The position numbers and the translations under genes were made by a program. Source: Candidatus Peribacteria bacterium (GTDB taxonomy: Bacteria > Patescibacteria > JAEDAM01 > Absconditabacterales > Absconditicoccaceae). From it: DNA of 44,122 nt. This document shows, piece by piece, positions 1 to 9,930 of the stretch (position 1 is the first letter of the stretch; each line of letters begins with the position of its first letter). The DNA is taken from positions 1 to 44,122 of the forward strand of contig JAISKI010000045.1 of the NCBI GenBank assembly GCA_031261265.1, in the 5' to 3' direction. The notes under the pieces are model-generated. The model did no database searches, was not told the origin of the DNA, and saw only the letters and a program-made list of their open reading frames with translations.

Positions 1-299
1 AAAATAGGTTGTATCTATAAATAGCACCGTTTCTTGCGGTATCAACTCTTTTTTTTAACAATAACAGTATCTATCCTTTTTTGAATTGTAGGAATGCTCA
101 ATCAATATCTTTCTGATAATTGGTGATATGTCTGTTTTCATTCAGTATAATCTTTCCATAATTGTTCTCCATACACTTTATGGCTACGATTCTGAAACAC
201 ATATCAACAAATAGTGCATTTATATCTCTGTTTTCATCTCTTCATCCCATCTTTCTTAATATTATGATTTCAACATTTAGAACATTTCTTTTTGCTCAT
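1..299 (-). mobile_element. Insertion sequence, left part only (runs off the window)
   Basis: The minus strand carries the 5' part of a transposase of the type annotated as IS256 family, Zn-binding variant. The first frame holds a zinc ribbon and a helix-turn-helix. The second frame, entered by a -1 shift at an A8 run (plus positions 49-56), starts a DDE-type strand reading LFIDTTYF and leaves the window at base 1. I saw no clear terminal inverted repeat in 300-435, so the outer boundary of the element is not fixed. Confidence 0.7.
15..299 (-). CDS. Transposase OrfA (zinc ribbon and HTH), -1 frameshift into OrfB
   Basis: This 94-residue frame starts at ATG 299 and stops at TAG 15-17. It opens with a zinc ribbon, CSKCGNHN then KCTICGYVF, followed by a helix-turn-helix region (GKQTYHQLSERYGLSIPTIQ). 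Four or more glycines, including those of the knuckles, are UGA. Near the end the codons AAA AAA AAG form the slippery heptamer A AAA AAG. A -1 shift there continues as KELIPQETVLFIDTTYF, matching the start of a catalytic domain, to the window edge. Such shifts are well known in IS families; here the shift is inferred. A sequencing error in the A run or a real frameshift mutation is the alternative. Confidence 0.65.
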
Positions 300-435
300 T
301 TTATAAAAAAATAGTAAATAAACTAGTTATCTACTATCCTTTTCCTCTATTTTAGCCACCCCTTTTTTAATTATGCCCAATTCAATATAATTTCATTATC
401 ATACTAAATGAATTTTACTTAATTCGTTTATTACA

Positions 436-1563
<1,128 letters not shown>

Positions 1564-1591
1564 TCATTCTTAAATTTTATTTATAAAAAGA

Positions 1592-1623
1592 CTGAATTGT
1601 TATTTGCAGTTCAGCCTTTTTTT
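1592..1623 (+). terminator. Intrinsic terminator (copy 1 of a repeated terminator)
   Basis: CTGAATTG and CAGTTCAG form an 8-bp stem with one G-T pair, followed by a T7 run. An almost identical hairpin is found at 4719-4750. Confidence 0.8.
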
Positions 1624-1798
1624 CTACTTATTTTATTTAAACAGAAATACATAAAAAGTAGTAGCATTTAGGCACTTATAAAATCAGCATATTTTAGCTA
1701 ATTTTCTATGATTTCTCTATATTCCACTTGATTTATCTTCAAAAAATCATAGTATTTAGGCACCTAACCATTTTTACTCCTCTTACTTTACGAGAAAT

Positions 1799-2758
1799 AT
1801 GTATATAGAGCCTAAAACATCTTGAAATTTTTTGGTAAAAAGGGAGTTTCCACAGAAATTTTTTGTAAAGATAGGAAATGAAGGAATCACAAAAGAAGTC
1901 TTGATGAGTCTTACAAAAAAGGAATGTTCATATATTTCCGAAACACAGCAATATTGAGTATTTGAAAAATTGGTTTATAATCAGATTTTTCTTAAAGAAG
2001 TACTCTTACAATCAAAATTTCTGATACATATGATAGAAATAGTTGATATTGTAGATAAGAAAAACCCTTTATATCAACAATGATTGACTCTGAAATGATG
2101 GTTAGAAACTAGTTTTCCTGTGGAATTTATCTATAATTCCAATAACATTGAAGGAAGTAAAATTCCTAGAAAAGAAATAGAAAAAATTATGCAAAATAAA
2201 AAATTGGCATATAAAGTGAAAAATGAAGTAATAGAAGTCCAAAATAGTATCAAATCTTGGCATTTTTTGCAAAAGAATTTTATCTGGAATGAGGCGAATA
2301 TCAAAAAATTATATCATATGCTTACTAAAAATTTGCTTCAAGAAACGGGAATTCCTTATCCTAGATGATTCAAAAAAACAGGGATTGTAGTAAATAATGA
2401 GTCAACGGTCAATCCAGAAAATGTGCATACCTCTCTATGAGATTTATTATATCAATATAAAAGTAAAAGAAAACTGACTTTCCCATTACAGTTGGCTTTT
2501 GATTTTCATTTAAGATACGAACAAATTCACCCTTTTGAAAACTGAAATGGAAGGACTGGCAGATTATTGATGAATAAAATTTTGATACAAAATGGTATGC
2601 TTCCGATGATCGTTTTCAAGGACAATAAAGAAGCCTATTTTAGTGCTATCAAAAAGGCTTCACAGGGTTCAAATATATGAATTAAATCCTATTATACCTT
2701 TATGTTGGAGCAATATAAAAAGAGTATGGAAACCTTATATGACTTAAAGATTTTTTAG
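1799..2758 (+). CDS. Fic-domain AMP-transferase
   Basis: A 319-residue Fic protein, expected to transfer AMP (or another phosphate-linked group) from a nucleotide to a target hydroxyl. The catalytic loop is HPFENGNGRTGRLL around residues 243-256, and the first Gly of NGNG is encoded by UGA. The upstream segment SNNIEG fits the inhibitory helix motif (S/T)xxxE(G/N), so the protein is probably self-inhibited. Eight or so UGA codons lie in frame. The start is ATG 1799; the 235-bp gap before it has two copies of ATTTAGGCAC (near 1666 and 1752) and no gene. The N-terminal 100 residues look like the Fic_N region of stand-alone Fic proteins. The target is unknown. Confidence 0.88.
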
Positions 2759-2790
2759 TAATGTATCCTCCCAATCTTTTATAGTTTTTT

Positions 2791-3531
2791 TTACTTCCAG
2801 AGAAAGTTGAAAATACTGAGTAAAGTTTCGTAGAGATAGTAGCTGGAGATAATCAGTCCAAAACTCTCTTTCTCCGTCAATACGGCAATCAAAACCTTAT
2901 TAGGACCATACATATTGATCATAATATTCTCAGGGAACGTCAGTCCGTCTGCGATTTTCCAATTTCTATTCAACTTTTTGAATTTGGGAGCAAGTTTTTT
3001 GAAAGAGTTTCTGTTTTCTTTGCTATCGGAGAGTATAACCCTAGAAAAAATCTGATTTTTAAGTTTTTGAGGGAGAAAAACAGAGTTCAGATAGTCATTC
3101 GCTTGTTTCGGATAAGAAGCCGTCCCAATCAAAACACAAATCTCTACTTGCGAGGAAATCGTATCATTGTAAATCTCCAATAACCCTTCCGAACCTTCAA
3201 AAAACTGTACCTTGGGAGCAATACCAAATTTTTCCGTAAAGGCAGAGAAAGCAGGGAGAAATTCTTTGAAACTTTTCGCCTGCTCTTCTAATCTCTTCAC
3301 AAAATTTTCTGGGGGAATAGCACTATACGAAGCGATTTTATTCTTATCAATTTCGTTGATGATTCATTTTTTTTGGAGTTCTTTGATGATGTTGTAGGTA
3401 GTAGACCTTTTCTCTCCTGTAAATCTCGCAATAGTGCTAATATTGGCTATTTTCAGCTGTAAACAGGCAAGGTAAGTTTTGGCCTCTTTTTCGGAAAAGT
3501 TGTTTTTGATGAGAAGGTCTATAAGTTCCAT
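2791..3531 (-). CDS. TrmB-like winged-helix transcriptional regulator (copy 1)
   Basis: This 246-residue protein starts with a winged helix: LLIKNNFSEKEAKTYLACLQ, then ISTIARFTGEKRSTTYNIIKEL. This is the pattern of the TrmB/sugar-sensing regulator family. The C-terminal half (PKVQFFEGSEGLLEIYNDT, then FGLIISSYYLYETLLSIFNFLW) is the typical effector-binding-like part. One UGA glycine follows QKK. It is closely similar to the protein at 25180-25923, including the KVQFFEG and RVILSDSKENR segments. It is divergent from the 3705 operon and shares a 170-bp intergenic region with it, so it may control that operon. The ligand is unknown. Confidence 0.8.
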
Positions 3532-3631
3532 TGGAGTAAAAAAGAAGATAAATCAGTTTATTATACCTATTTTCTAGTTATTTGCAAACTTTTGCCCATA
3601 TTTTTGGTCAACAGAAAATATAAGTTATCTA

Positions 3632-3660
3632 TTGACTTTAATGTATATTATGAGTATACT
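3632..3660 (+). promoter_or_regulatory. Strong promoter of the 3705-4668 operon
   Basis: TTGACT and TATACT are separated by 17 bp. The promoter lies in the divergent gap between the TrmB-like gene and the two-gene operon. Confidence 0.8.
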
Positions 3661-3704
3661 GTTGCCGTAAAATAAAATGTTAAATAAATTAAAAATAAAA
3701 GTTT

Positions 3705-4127
3705 ATGGAAGAAAATTTTAAACAATCTCTAATTCTTGAATGGAAAGAATATGAGATAGAAAAACAGGTAAAATTTGCCATATTTTATGTGGTAGTACTA
3801 TTTGTTGCAACACTTGGTCCATATCTCGGTATACAACCAGATGACCCTGTCTGGTATAAGTGGTATGAATTAGGACTGTTTGTCTTTTTTATAGCACTCT
3901 TGATATTTTGTTGGGAACCATATAAAGAACCAACAGAAGAGCAGATTAAGCAAATAGTTGAAGAAAAACTTTCCAATCTTCGTTGGCGGGTAAGTGATGC
4001 ACAAAGGGATGTCGAAGATGCACAAAAAGAGTTAATGCAAGCGACAATGAATTTCAAAGATGTACAAAAGGATTTAGAGGATTCTAAACGGCTATTTCAA
4101 TCATTTGAAACAAAAATCAATAATTAA
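3705..4127 (+). CDS. Small membrane protein with coiled coil
   Basis: A 140-residue protein of unknown function. Two hydrophobic segments (about residues 22-42 and 56-70) form a hairpin around QPDDPVWYKWYE. A charged coiled coil of roughly 60 residues with repeated DAQ/DVQKDLEDSK-like units then reaches the C-terminus. It is first in an operon with the next gene (19-bp gap) and has a near-consensus promoter. No Shine-Dalgarno sequence is seen. No UGA codon occurs, unlike several neighbours. The likely role is a membrane scaffold or partner of the 4147 product, which is inferred only from operon context. Confidence 0.7.
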   Translation: MEENFKQSLILEWKEYEIEKQVKFAIFYVVVLFVATLGPYLGIQPDDPVWYKWYELGLFVFFIALLIFCWEPYKEPTEEQIKQIVEEKLSNLRWRVSDAQRDVEDAQKELMQATMNFKDVQKDLEDSKRLFQSFETKINN

Positions 4128-4146
4128 ATTAAAAAAGGAGGGAAAA

Positions 4147-4668
4147 ATGAAAACAAAAGAACTGACAAAATTAAGAAACGAGTTGGTAAACAAACAGCAA
4201 GAAAAAGACTTGTTTTTGAAAAAAAATGAAGAGAAATTATCTTTTGCAAAAAAATATAAAGAAGCAAAAGAAATTAAAAAACTTCGTTTTTACCCTTGGT
4301 ATGGCGATCGATGGGACTGGAATGTAAATGGGAAATTATTTTATGTTAATGTTCCTAATGTATCTGTGAATTATACTATCAAGACAGGGAAAGGACTTTT
4401 CTCGGACAACAAACATCAAATACTATTGTGTGGAACTAATGATATTTTAACATATTTGGTTCAATGTTTACATCCCTACCTTTCTCATGCATTTGAGGTA
4501 GTTTTTATTGATGAATTACATTTGTGTATACAAATGAAAAGTAAGCCCTATAATGGGCGACATTCTGGGAATTGGTATGAGAGAGAATTTGATTACGAAA
4601 CTGTTTTGCCAGAGTATGGTGTCTTGTGGGATAGAGCATTAAATGAATTATTTGTCCTTATAGAATAA
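4147..4668 (+). CDS. Hypothetical cytosolic protein
   Basis: A 173-residue protein with a Lys/Glu-rich N-terminal helix of about 50 residues and then a globular, aromatic-rich part (FYPWYGDRWDWNVNGKLFYV). No family was recognised. The start is fixed by a clear Shine-Dalgarno AGGAGGG at 4136-4142, four bases before ATG, which is rare in this window. The gene is probably co-transcribed with the membrane protein before it and is followed by a strong terminator. No in-frame UGA is present. Confidence 0.7.
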   Translation: MKTKELTKLRNELVNKQQEKDLFLKKNEEKLSFAKKYKEAKEIKKLRFYPWYGDRWDWNVNGKLFYVNVPNVSVNYTIKTGKGLFSDNKHQILLCGTNDILTYLVQCLHPYLSHAFEVVFIDELHLCIQMKSKPYNGRHSGNWYEREFDYETVLPEYGVLWDRALNELFVLIE

Positions 4669-4718
4669 ATCACCGAACTTCGGGAATATCTCGGAGCAAA
4701 GTAAACAGTAGTAAAAGA

Positions 4719-4750
4719 CTGAATTGTTATTCGCAGTTCAGCCTTTTTTT
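4719..4750 (+). terminator. Intrinsic terminator (copy 2)
   Basis: The hairpin CTGAATTG/CAGTTCAG followed by T7 matches the terminator at 1592-1623 apart from the loop. It ends the 3705-4668 operon. Confidence 0.85.
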
Positions 4751-4776
4751 CTTTTTTATCGACAGACTTTCAACGA

Positions 4777-5439
4777 TTAAGCATATATTTGATTGATTCT
4801 TTCTTTTGCTTTGTGAATATTACGATAGCCTTGTCCCACAGGATACCGACAAGGATAGACTTTAAAGGTTTTCTCTCAGACTTTTAGTTCTTCATATTCA
4901 TTACTCGGGTAGCTGCTCACGGTAATAGGTTTTCCTAGCAAAACGGAGCTGACTTGGTTTCAGAAGGTAATAATATGTTTTGGATCAAGGAGAGCGATCT
5001 CTTGGTGCATGGAAGGAAGGTATTCTTTAAATACGGAGTCCTTCAGAGCATGGGCATCAATTTGAGTACATTTTGCGAGGTTGGTGATGAAAATCCCCTG
5101 ATCACTTAGATAGGTGTACAACTCCTCTGCAAATGCTTCCGTCCATTCTTGAGGTTTGAGCGTTTTTGTTTGCATAAAGAGGGATTCTGTAAGTAGTCCT
5201 AAGTCATAGAACATTTTTCGGGTTTGTTTGGTACCGATTCGTGGTGCTCTAATCCCCTTTCGATCAAGCTGAGAGGCAACGTTTCTGGCAGTCGGATTCA
5301 TAAAAACAAAATATAATTCTGGTTTTTTTGTACATCCTCACCCATAAATCGCAGAAAGGCTTGTATCTCAAAATTTCCTTTGAAGCTGATCAAAGGTAGG
5401 ATGAAGTGGAGTAAGTTGGAGTGGAGATTTGTTTATCAT
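4777..5439 (-). CDS. Uracil-DNA glycosylase superfamily-like protein
   Basis: A 220-residue protein with the broad pattern of the uracil-DNA glycosylase fold. A hydrophobic strand runs into MNPTARNVASQLDRKGI (compare motif GMNP of SMUG/TDG-type enzymes), followed by GLLTES, ITFGNQVSSVLLG, and a C-terminal segment CRYPVGQGYRNIHKAKERI where the motif 2 His/Ser loop would be. These enzymes remove uracil or damaged bases from DNA. Four glycines are UGA, two of them near the N-terminus. It is the last gene of a minus-strand run that begins with the isochorismatase-like gene. The family call is tentative because motif 2 is not a standard HPS. Confidence 0.55.
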
Positions 5440-5455
5440 TTTCTTATCTAATTTA

Positions 5456-6013
5456 TTATATTATTCCTTTTTTTTCTAAAAGTAGCCAAGGATATCCTTT
5501 ATTATCTTCCCAGTCTCTCTGTAATCCCAAAGTATTCGATAAGGTATAGAGTTTCTGTACTGCTTGTTCAGAGGAATCAAATTCACCCTTCATCTCCAGT
5601 TCTACAAAATCCCCCAATTCCTCTACCTCATCCACGGAAATTTCTACATTTTGATACATAAAGGACTTTCTTTTTTTATTCACTACAATCACTGGTTGAA
5701 TATCTAAAGCCTGAAAGATCTTTTCTATTTGATCAGGCTTTTCTATAGGGGTTTCATATTCATCGCAATAATTTAATTGTTTGCCGTCTTGTTCTTTCCA
5801 GTTTTTATAATTAACACTATTTCCTTGGTTCGATTCCCTAATTCTTAACCGTTCATTGATGGGTCTTTCTGCAAAGAAATCTCTATATGATGGTGCAAAA
5901 TAGCTATCTTTCTGAAAACTTTCTTTATGAAGAACTGCGTTTTTCTCTAAAAAGTCCAATAAGGTTTTTTTATGAGGAAGTTTGAATTTCAATTCTACTT
6001 CAATGTCTTTCAT
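5456..6013 (-). CDS. CYTH-domain protein (class IV adenylate cyclase / thiamine-triphosphatase type)
   Basis: A 185-residue protein made of a single CYTH triphosphate-tunnel domain. The diagnostic ExExK motif is at the start (EVELKFKL), and later tunnel residues appear in RLRIRES, CDEYETP, KKRKSFMYQNVEISVDEVEELGDFVELE. Such enzymes bind triphosphates with divalent metal; activities include cAMP formation from ATP and hydrolysis of thiamine triphosphate or inorganic triphosphate. The sequence does not settle which applies. It is full length for the class, with 16 bp between its stop and the next gene's start. Confidence 0.88.
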   Translation of the reverse strand: MKDIEVELKFKLPHKKTLLDFLEKNAVLHKESFQKDSYFAPSYRDFFAERPINERLRIRESNQGNSVNYKNWKEQDGKQLNYCDEYETPIEKPDQIEKIFQALDIQPVIVVNKKRKSFMYQNVEISVDEVEELGDFVELEMKGEFDSSEQAVQKLYTLSNTLGLQRDWEDNKGYPWLLLEKKGII

Positions 6014-6047
6014 AGGCAGAATAGGTGAAGAGATAAAAGGATATTTT

Positions 6048-6560
6048 TTATTTAAGAAATTGATCTAAACGAACGATATCCAAATCTGGTCTGCTTTCAT
6101 TGAGATCATCTAGCGTAAAGTCCTGCAATTTATCATTATAGGTTTGGCAGATATCTTCAATGAGTACGATATTGAATCCTCTATCATAGGCTTCTTCTAC
6201 GAACATACGAACACAAAGATTGGTCGGGATTCCCGCTACCACAATATTTTTGATTCCTTTTAAGCTCTCGGCGAGGTTGGTTTCGTAAAAAGAGGATATC
6301 TTGTGTTTCTCGATCACGGTATCGTTTTCGTGAGGTGGCAAATCATCTATTCGTTGAGAAATCTCACTCTCTGGAGTGAAATCCCCCTCACTTTCATAGT
6401 GTTTAATGAAAATGATTTTATAGCCCATTTCTCTGGCATATTGCACCAGATAGATTGCTCTTTCGATTAAAGGCTCCATATTACGGAGATAATAATCAGA
6501 TTTTTTTTCTCTTCGTATTTCTTGGAGTCCAATCAGGACCAATGCTGTTTCGCTTTTCAT
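6048..6560 (-). CDS. Isochorismatase-family cysteine hydrolase lacking the usual Asp
   Basis: A 170-residue isochorismatase/nicotinamidase-fold protein. The catalytic Cys is in GIPTNLCVRM and the Lys is in VIEKHKISSF. The first motif, normally VIDMQ, reads LIGLQ: the catalytic Asp is a Gly encoded by GGA, so this is not a UGA effect. Activity may be lost or altered. The ATG at 6560 matches where the family begins; an upstream ATG at 6626 would add 22 residues and overlap the opposite-strand reading frame. The gene probably heads the minus-strand run through 4777. Confidence 0.8.
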   Translation of the reverse strand: MKSETALVLIGLQEIRREKKSDYYLRNMEPLIERAIYLVQYAREMGYKIIFIKHYESEGDFTPESEISQRIDDLPPHENDTVIEKHKISSFYETNLAESLKGIKNIVVAGIPTNLCVRMFVEEAYDRGFNIVLIEDICQTYNDKLQDFTLDDLNESRPDLDIVRLDQFLK

Positions 6561-6723
6561 CAGTAAGATAAGATCAGGAGATAAAAAAGCTGTGACGTAT
6601 TCACTATACGATTTTCCGATGAACATTCAACCAAAAAAAAATCAGATGCTTTTCAGAGAGAATTCCTTGATTTTCCTAGCCAAAAATCTACATTCAAGAT
6701 ACTTTATCTCAAAACAAAAACGC

Positions 6724-7023
6724 ATGCGAATATTTTTCAAAGTCTTGAGAGGATTTTTTCTCTTTCTGACCTTGGTGGTAGGAATTGTCTTTCTCAGGGG
6801 AGAAATGCTTTTTTCCGCTCAGAATTTTCAATTGATCAAGACCATTCTTTTACCAGGATATTTGGTTTTTTGTGGACTGATTATTGGATATCTAATTGCG
6901 ACCCTTTGGGCTGGCAGAAGTGAATACCAGGACTTTGACGATAAAGAAAAAATTGCTATCAAAAGTTTTATCATTGGGATTGTGCTGGGAATCGTCTTGG
7001 CAGTAATCTATTTGGTTATTTAA
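6724..7023 (+). CDS. Small three-helix membrane protein
   Basis: A protein of about 99 residues with three hydrophobic segments (LRGFFLFLTLVVGIVFL, LLPGYLVFCGLIIGYLIATLW and IGIVLGIVLAVIYLVI) and a short cytosolic loop. No family was recognised. An upstream in-frame ATG (6649) and a GTG (6592) would overlap the divergent isochorismatase gene, so I prefer ATG 6724, which begins MRIFFK. It lies 11 bp before the lipoprotein gene and is probably co-transcribed with it. Confidence 0.6.
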   Translation: MRIFFKVLRGFFLFLTLVVGIVFLRGEMLFSAQNFQLIKTILLPGYLVFCGLIIGYLIATLWAGRSEYQDFDDKEKIAIKSFIIGIVLGIVLAVIYLVI

Positions 7024-7034
7024 TCTCTCTCATC

Positions 7035-7577
7035 ATGAAAAAGTATCTCTCTATTTTAGGAGCAGGGTTGCTCGTCTTGGCTGGCTGTGGAAGTAGTACT
7101 CAGCAAATAAAGCTGGAAGGAAACGGCTATTACTTGCTCTATCAGGGTCAGACTTCCTTGGTTTCGCAAGAGATTCCTGAGGAAGACACGAATGAGATTC
7201 TTGCTCTTTATACAGAAACAGGAGCAGAGAGTGGATATCAGGATTCTTTGCTTTTGGTCGAGAAATACAATCAAGGTAAAGGCGTATTGCTCTTTTCTCA
7301 GGAGGCGATTGACACTTTGAAAGAGAAGGGATTGACACTGGAACATGAACGTGATGAAAAGTTTGCTGTCCCTTGTGCAGGAGAAAAGAAGTCTGCTCAC
7401 TTGGTAGCGTATGTGGTTAGTAGTGGTTTTGTAAAGGAAGTGCCTCAAAACCTCTATATGACACAGCTTTTTGTGGAAAAAGATGCAAATACGATCGCCA
7501 TTTGGTCTCACAGTACTGAATCCAAAAATGAACAAAATGCTCTACGAACAGCTTTTAAAACCTTACAGTGTAAGTAA
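7035..7577 (+). CDS. Predicted lipoprotein
   Basis: A 180-residue exported protein. The N-terminus MKKYLSILGAGLLVLAGCGS has a charged start, a hydrophobic core and a lipobox LAGC, so Cys18 should be lipidated by Lgt and cleaved by LspA. The mature part has two further Cys (PCAGEKK and the C-terminal LQCK) that may form a disulfide. No domain was recognised. It lies between membrane-protein genes on the same strand and is likely an envelope component. Confidence 0.75.
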   Translation: MKKYLSILGAGLLVLAGCGSSTQQIKLEGNGYYLLYQGQTSLVSQEIPEEDTNEILALYTETGAESGYQDSLLLVEKYNQGKGVLLFSQEAIDTLKEKGLTLEHERDEKFAVPCAGEKKSAHLVAYVVSSGFVKEVPQNLYMTQLFVEKDANTIAIWSHSTESKNEQNALRTAFKTLQCK

Positions 7578-7603
7578 TACCTTTATTCTCTATTTCTTTC
7601 TCA

Positions 7604-8458
7604 ATGGATGCAACCACTCCTCTGGATTTAACCTCTATTCCTCCTATCGGATGAGGAAGTCCTATCAAACAGGAAGCTCCTGTACCCCTCAGTAAAAAAG
7701 CTGAGAGATTACTTGATAATGCCCCGAATGACGTTAGTTTGGGAGGTTTTTTTGGAAAAACATTTATTGGGATCGTGGTCGGAATCTGTATCTCGGGAAT
7801 TTTCTTTGGGATGTTGAGTGCAATTGGGGGATTTTTATGAGGAGATGGTACTCCAAGTCCCATTTTAGGGATCCTTTTGGCAGGAATTGGATTTGTAGCA
7901 GGAATGCTTGGGAATATGGGACTCGCCCTGCTCTATAATCTCTTTTTCAGCAAAAGATACTATGCTCTCGGGAAAATGTTTGGGCTAATTTTCACTTCTT
8001 CGATCGTGATCTTTATCTTAACGATTCCTCTGTATTTTCTCTTTCAGCAGGACATTGGTACGGTGTTTACGATTTTCGGAATTCAGATTATTTTTTCTTT
8101 CTTTATCACTTCAAATCTGATTGAATTCCTCGCTCAACCCAATTATGCTGCCTCTAGTGTCATGGGAAATTTGCTAGGGTTTATGTTGAGTACGGTAATA
8201 TATTTAGCAGTTGTGATGGGATTACCCAAGGAACAAATCGTAGAAAATCTGTTTTTATTTATGATTGTACCTCCCTTGGTAGGATATACCGTGATTATCG
8301 CAGGATTAGGAATTTGGGATGCAATGTATTATAAATTCTTTGAATGGGGGAATAATCCGTTTTATCTCCGTTCTGCTGGTGAATTGAGCAAGGAAAGACA
8401 GGAAGAAATAGAAGCAGAAAAGAAATATACAGAAGAAGTAAACGTGGAAATAGGATAA
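7604..8458 (+). CDS. Polytopic membrane protein
   Basis: A 284-residue protein with about six hydrophobic segments after a 50-residue Pro-rich cytosolic start, and a charged C-terminal tail (SKERQEEIEAEKKYTEE). Two UGA glycines are present: one in PPIGGGSP near the N-terminus and one in GGFLGGDG. Without UGA as sense only the last 193 residues would be called. No transporter family was recognised. It starts 26 bp after the lipoprotein gene. Confidence 0.7.
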
Positions 8459-8491
8459 TTGGCAATGATACTTTATTTTTTATTTACTCTC

Positions 8492-9001
8492 ATGCTCATA
8501 CCGATTGTTGATAAAAATGATGAAATCATCACATATAAAGAAAGAAATGAAATTCTGCATGAAGATATTTATAGAATTGCTTCTCTTTGGGTGGAAAATG
8601 AAGAGGGTGAGGTTTTACTGACCCAGAGAGCTTCTAGCAAAACCCATAATCCTGACAAGCGAACCATCGCTGTAAATGGAACTGTGGAAGGAAAAGAAAC
8701 TTATGAAGAGAATATTATTCATGAAACCCAAGAAGAGATTGGGATCAAAATATCCAATCCCCTACTCCTCAATAAAGAACTGGCCAGCAGTGGTGGATGG
8801 ACCCATTTTATAGCTCTCTTTTTTGTTAGGATTCCCAAAGAAAGTCCGTTCGTCTTTGATCCACAAGAGGTTCAAGCCGTCAAATGGGCAAAAAAAGCTG
8901 AAGTAGAACAATGGCTGGCAGAGGCTCCTGATGATTTCGTTTGATCGTTTTCTAAGTTGTGGAAACAGGCTAATGAAAAACTCGCTGAACTCTGATTATA
9001 A
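8492..9001 (+). CDS. NUDIX hydrolase, IPP-isomerase/YfcD-like subgroup
   Basis: A protein of about 169 residues starting MLIPIVDKNDEII, as in NUDIX proteins of the isopentenyl-diphosphate-isomerase-like group. The Nudix box reads GTVEGKETYEEN then HETQEEIGI: all acidic metal ligands are kept but the usual Arg of REUxEE is His. Two UGA codons near the C-terminus extend the frame to TAA 8999-9001. An upstream ATG at 8465, preceded by AGGA, would add nine residues. The substrate is not predictable. Confidence 0.8.
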
Positions 9002-9031
9002 TCTGATTTTTATTTCTTTTTACTGTTTTGA

Positions 9032-9499
9032 ATGCTCCAAACTACTCTCGTACTTCTCTTTAATGATCAAGGACAGATTCTGCTTGCTATGAAAAAGCGT
9101 GGATTTGGTGTAGGAAAATGGAATGGTGCAGGTGGGAAAATCCACGAAGGAGAAACCGTGATCCAGTGAGGTTTGAGGGAATTGGAAGAAGAAGTCGGAG
9201 TACAATTGGAGGAATCTGAGGCAATCTACAAAGGATTTTTAGCATTTCGTTATAAGGACTCTGGAGAAAAGAATGATACTGATTGTTCAGTTTTTACAGC
9301 GAAATATAACGGTGAAGTCTATGAATCTGAAGAAATGATGCCGAGATGGTTTGATGTGGAAGATATCCCCTTTGATGAAATGCGACCAGATGATAAGGTT
9401 TGGCTACCAGAGCTTTTGAAGGGAGCAGAGAATTTTAGGTACGAATTTATCTTTTCTTCTCTGGATGACAAAACCCCTCAAATAAAAAGGATCCAATAA
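9032..9499 (+). CDS. MutT/MTH1-like NUDIX hydrolase (8-oxo-dGTP type)
   Basis: A 155-residue NUDIX enzyme. The segment [18 protein letters not shown] is typical of MTH1/NUDT1-type enzymes, and the box continues through UGA-encoded glycine as [12 protein letters not shown]. The C-terminal [25 protein letters not shown] also fits this group, which removes oxidised purine nucleotides. The start is ATG 9032, 30 bp after the preceding NUDIX gene, so two NUDIX genes are in tandem. The N-terminal half is lost unless UGA is sense. Confidence 0.85.
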
Positions 9500-9549
9500 T
9501 ATATTCATCGTGATCGAATCTCAGCTTTTACTCCCTCTCTCTCGCAGAT

Positions 9550-9930
9550 ATGAACTTTTATAAACTCTGATCTCTCGTCAAAATCATTCTCTGAGCGATT
9601 ATTCTCTTGATTGACTACACGATGATTAATGTCTTTGAAGACCCGCTCATCGGGATCGGACTCGGACTGGTTGGAACCTTTATTCTCTCGCGAGGGGTCA
9701 GCTTTTTCATCTTTTTTTATGCACAGGAACTGTTTAGAAAAATAGAATTCAGAGATAGAAATCTGAGAGATAGCTACAAACTCTCCTTCCTCTTTGGGCT
9801 GTATGCGTTGATTAATGTATTGTTATTGTTGCTCGGAAGCTGGACGAAATGGCGAGGGTTGATTTTATTGGCAGGATTTATCATCTTGCAGTACTTCTTA
9901 TTCTTAGAACCTAAATATGACAGAAAATAA
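9550..9930 (+). CDS. Small membrane protein
   Basis: A 126-residue protein with about four hydrophobic segments. The N-terminal segment (MNFYKLGSLVKIILGAIILL) contains two UGA glycines. Its end overlaps the start of the DUF59 gene by 14 bp, indicating translational coupling. No family was recognised. Confidence 0.65.

Noticed and set aside
5820..5840. A GGTTCGATTCC sequence like a tRNA T-loop.
   Set aside because: It lies inside the CYTH gene and has no acceptor or anticodon arms around it.
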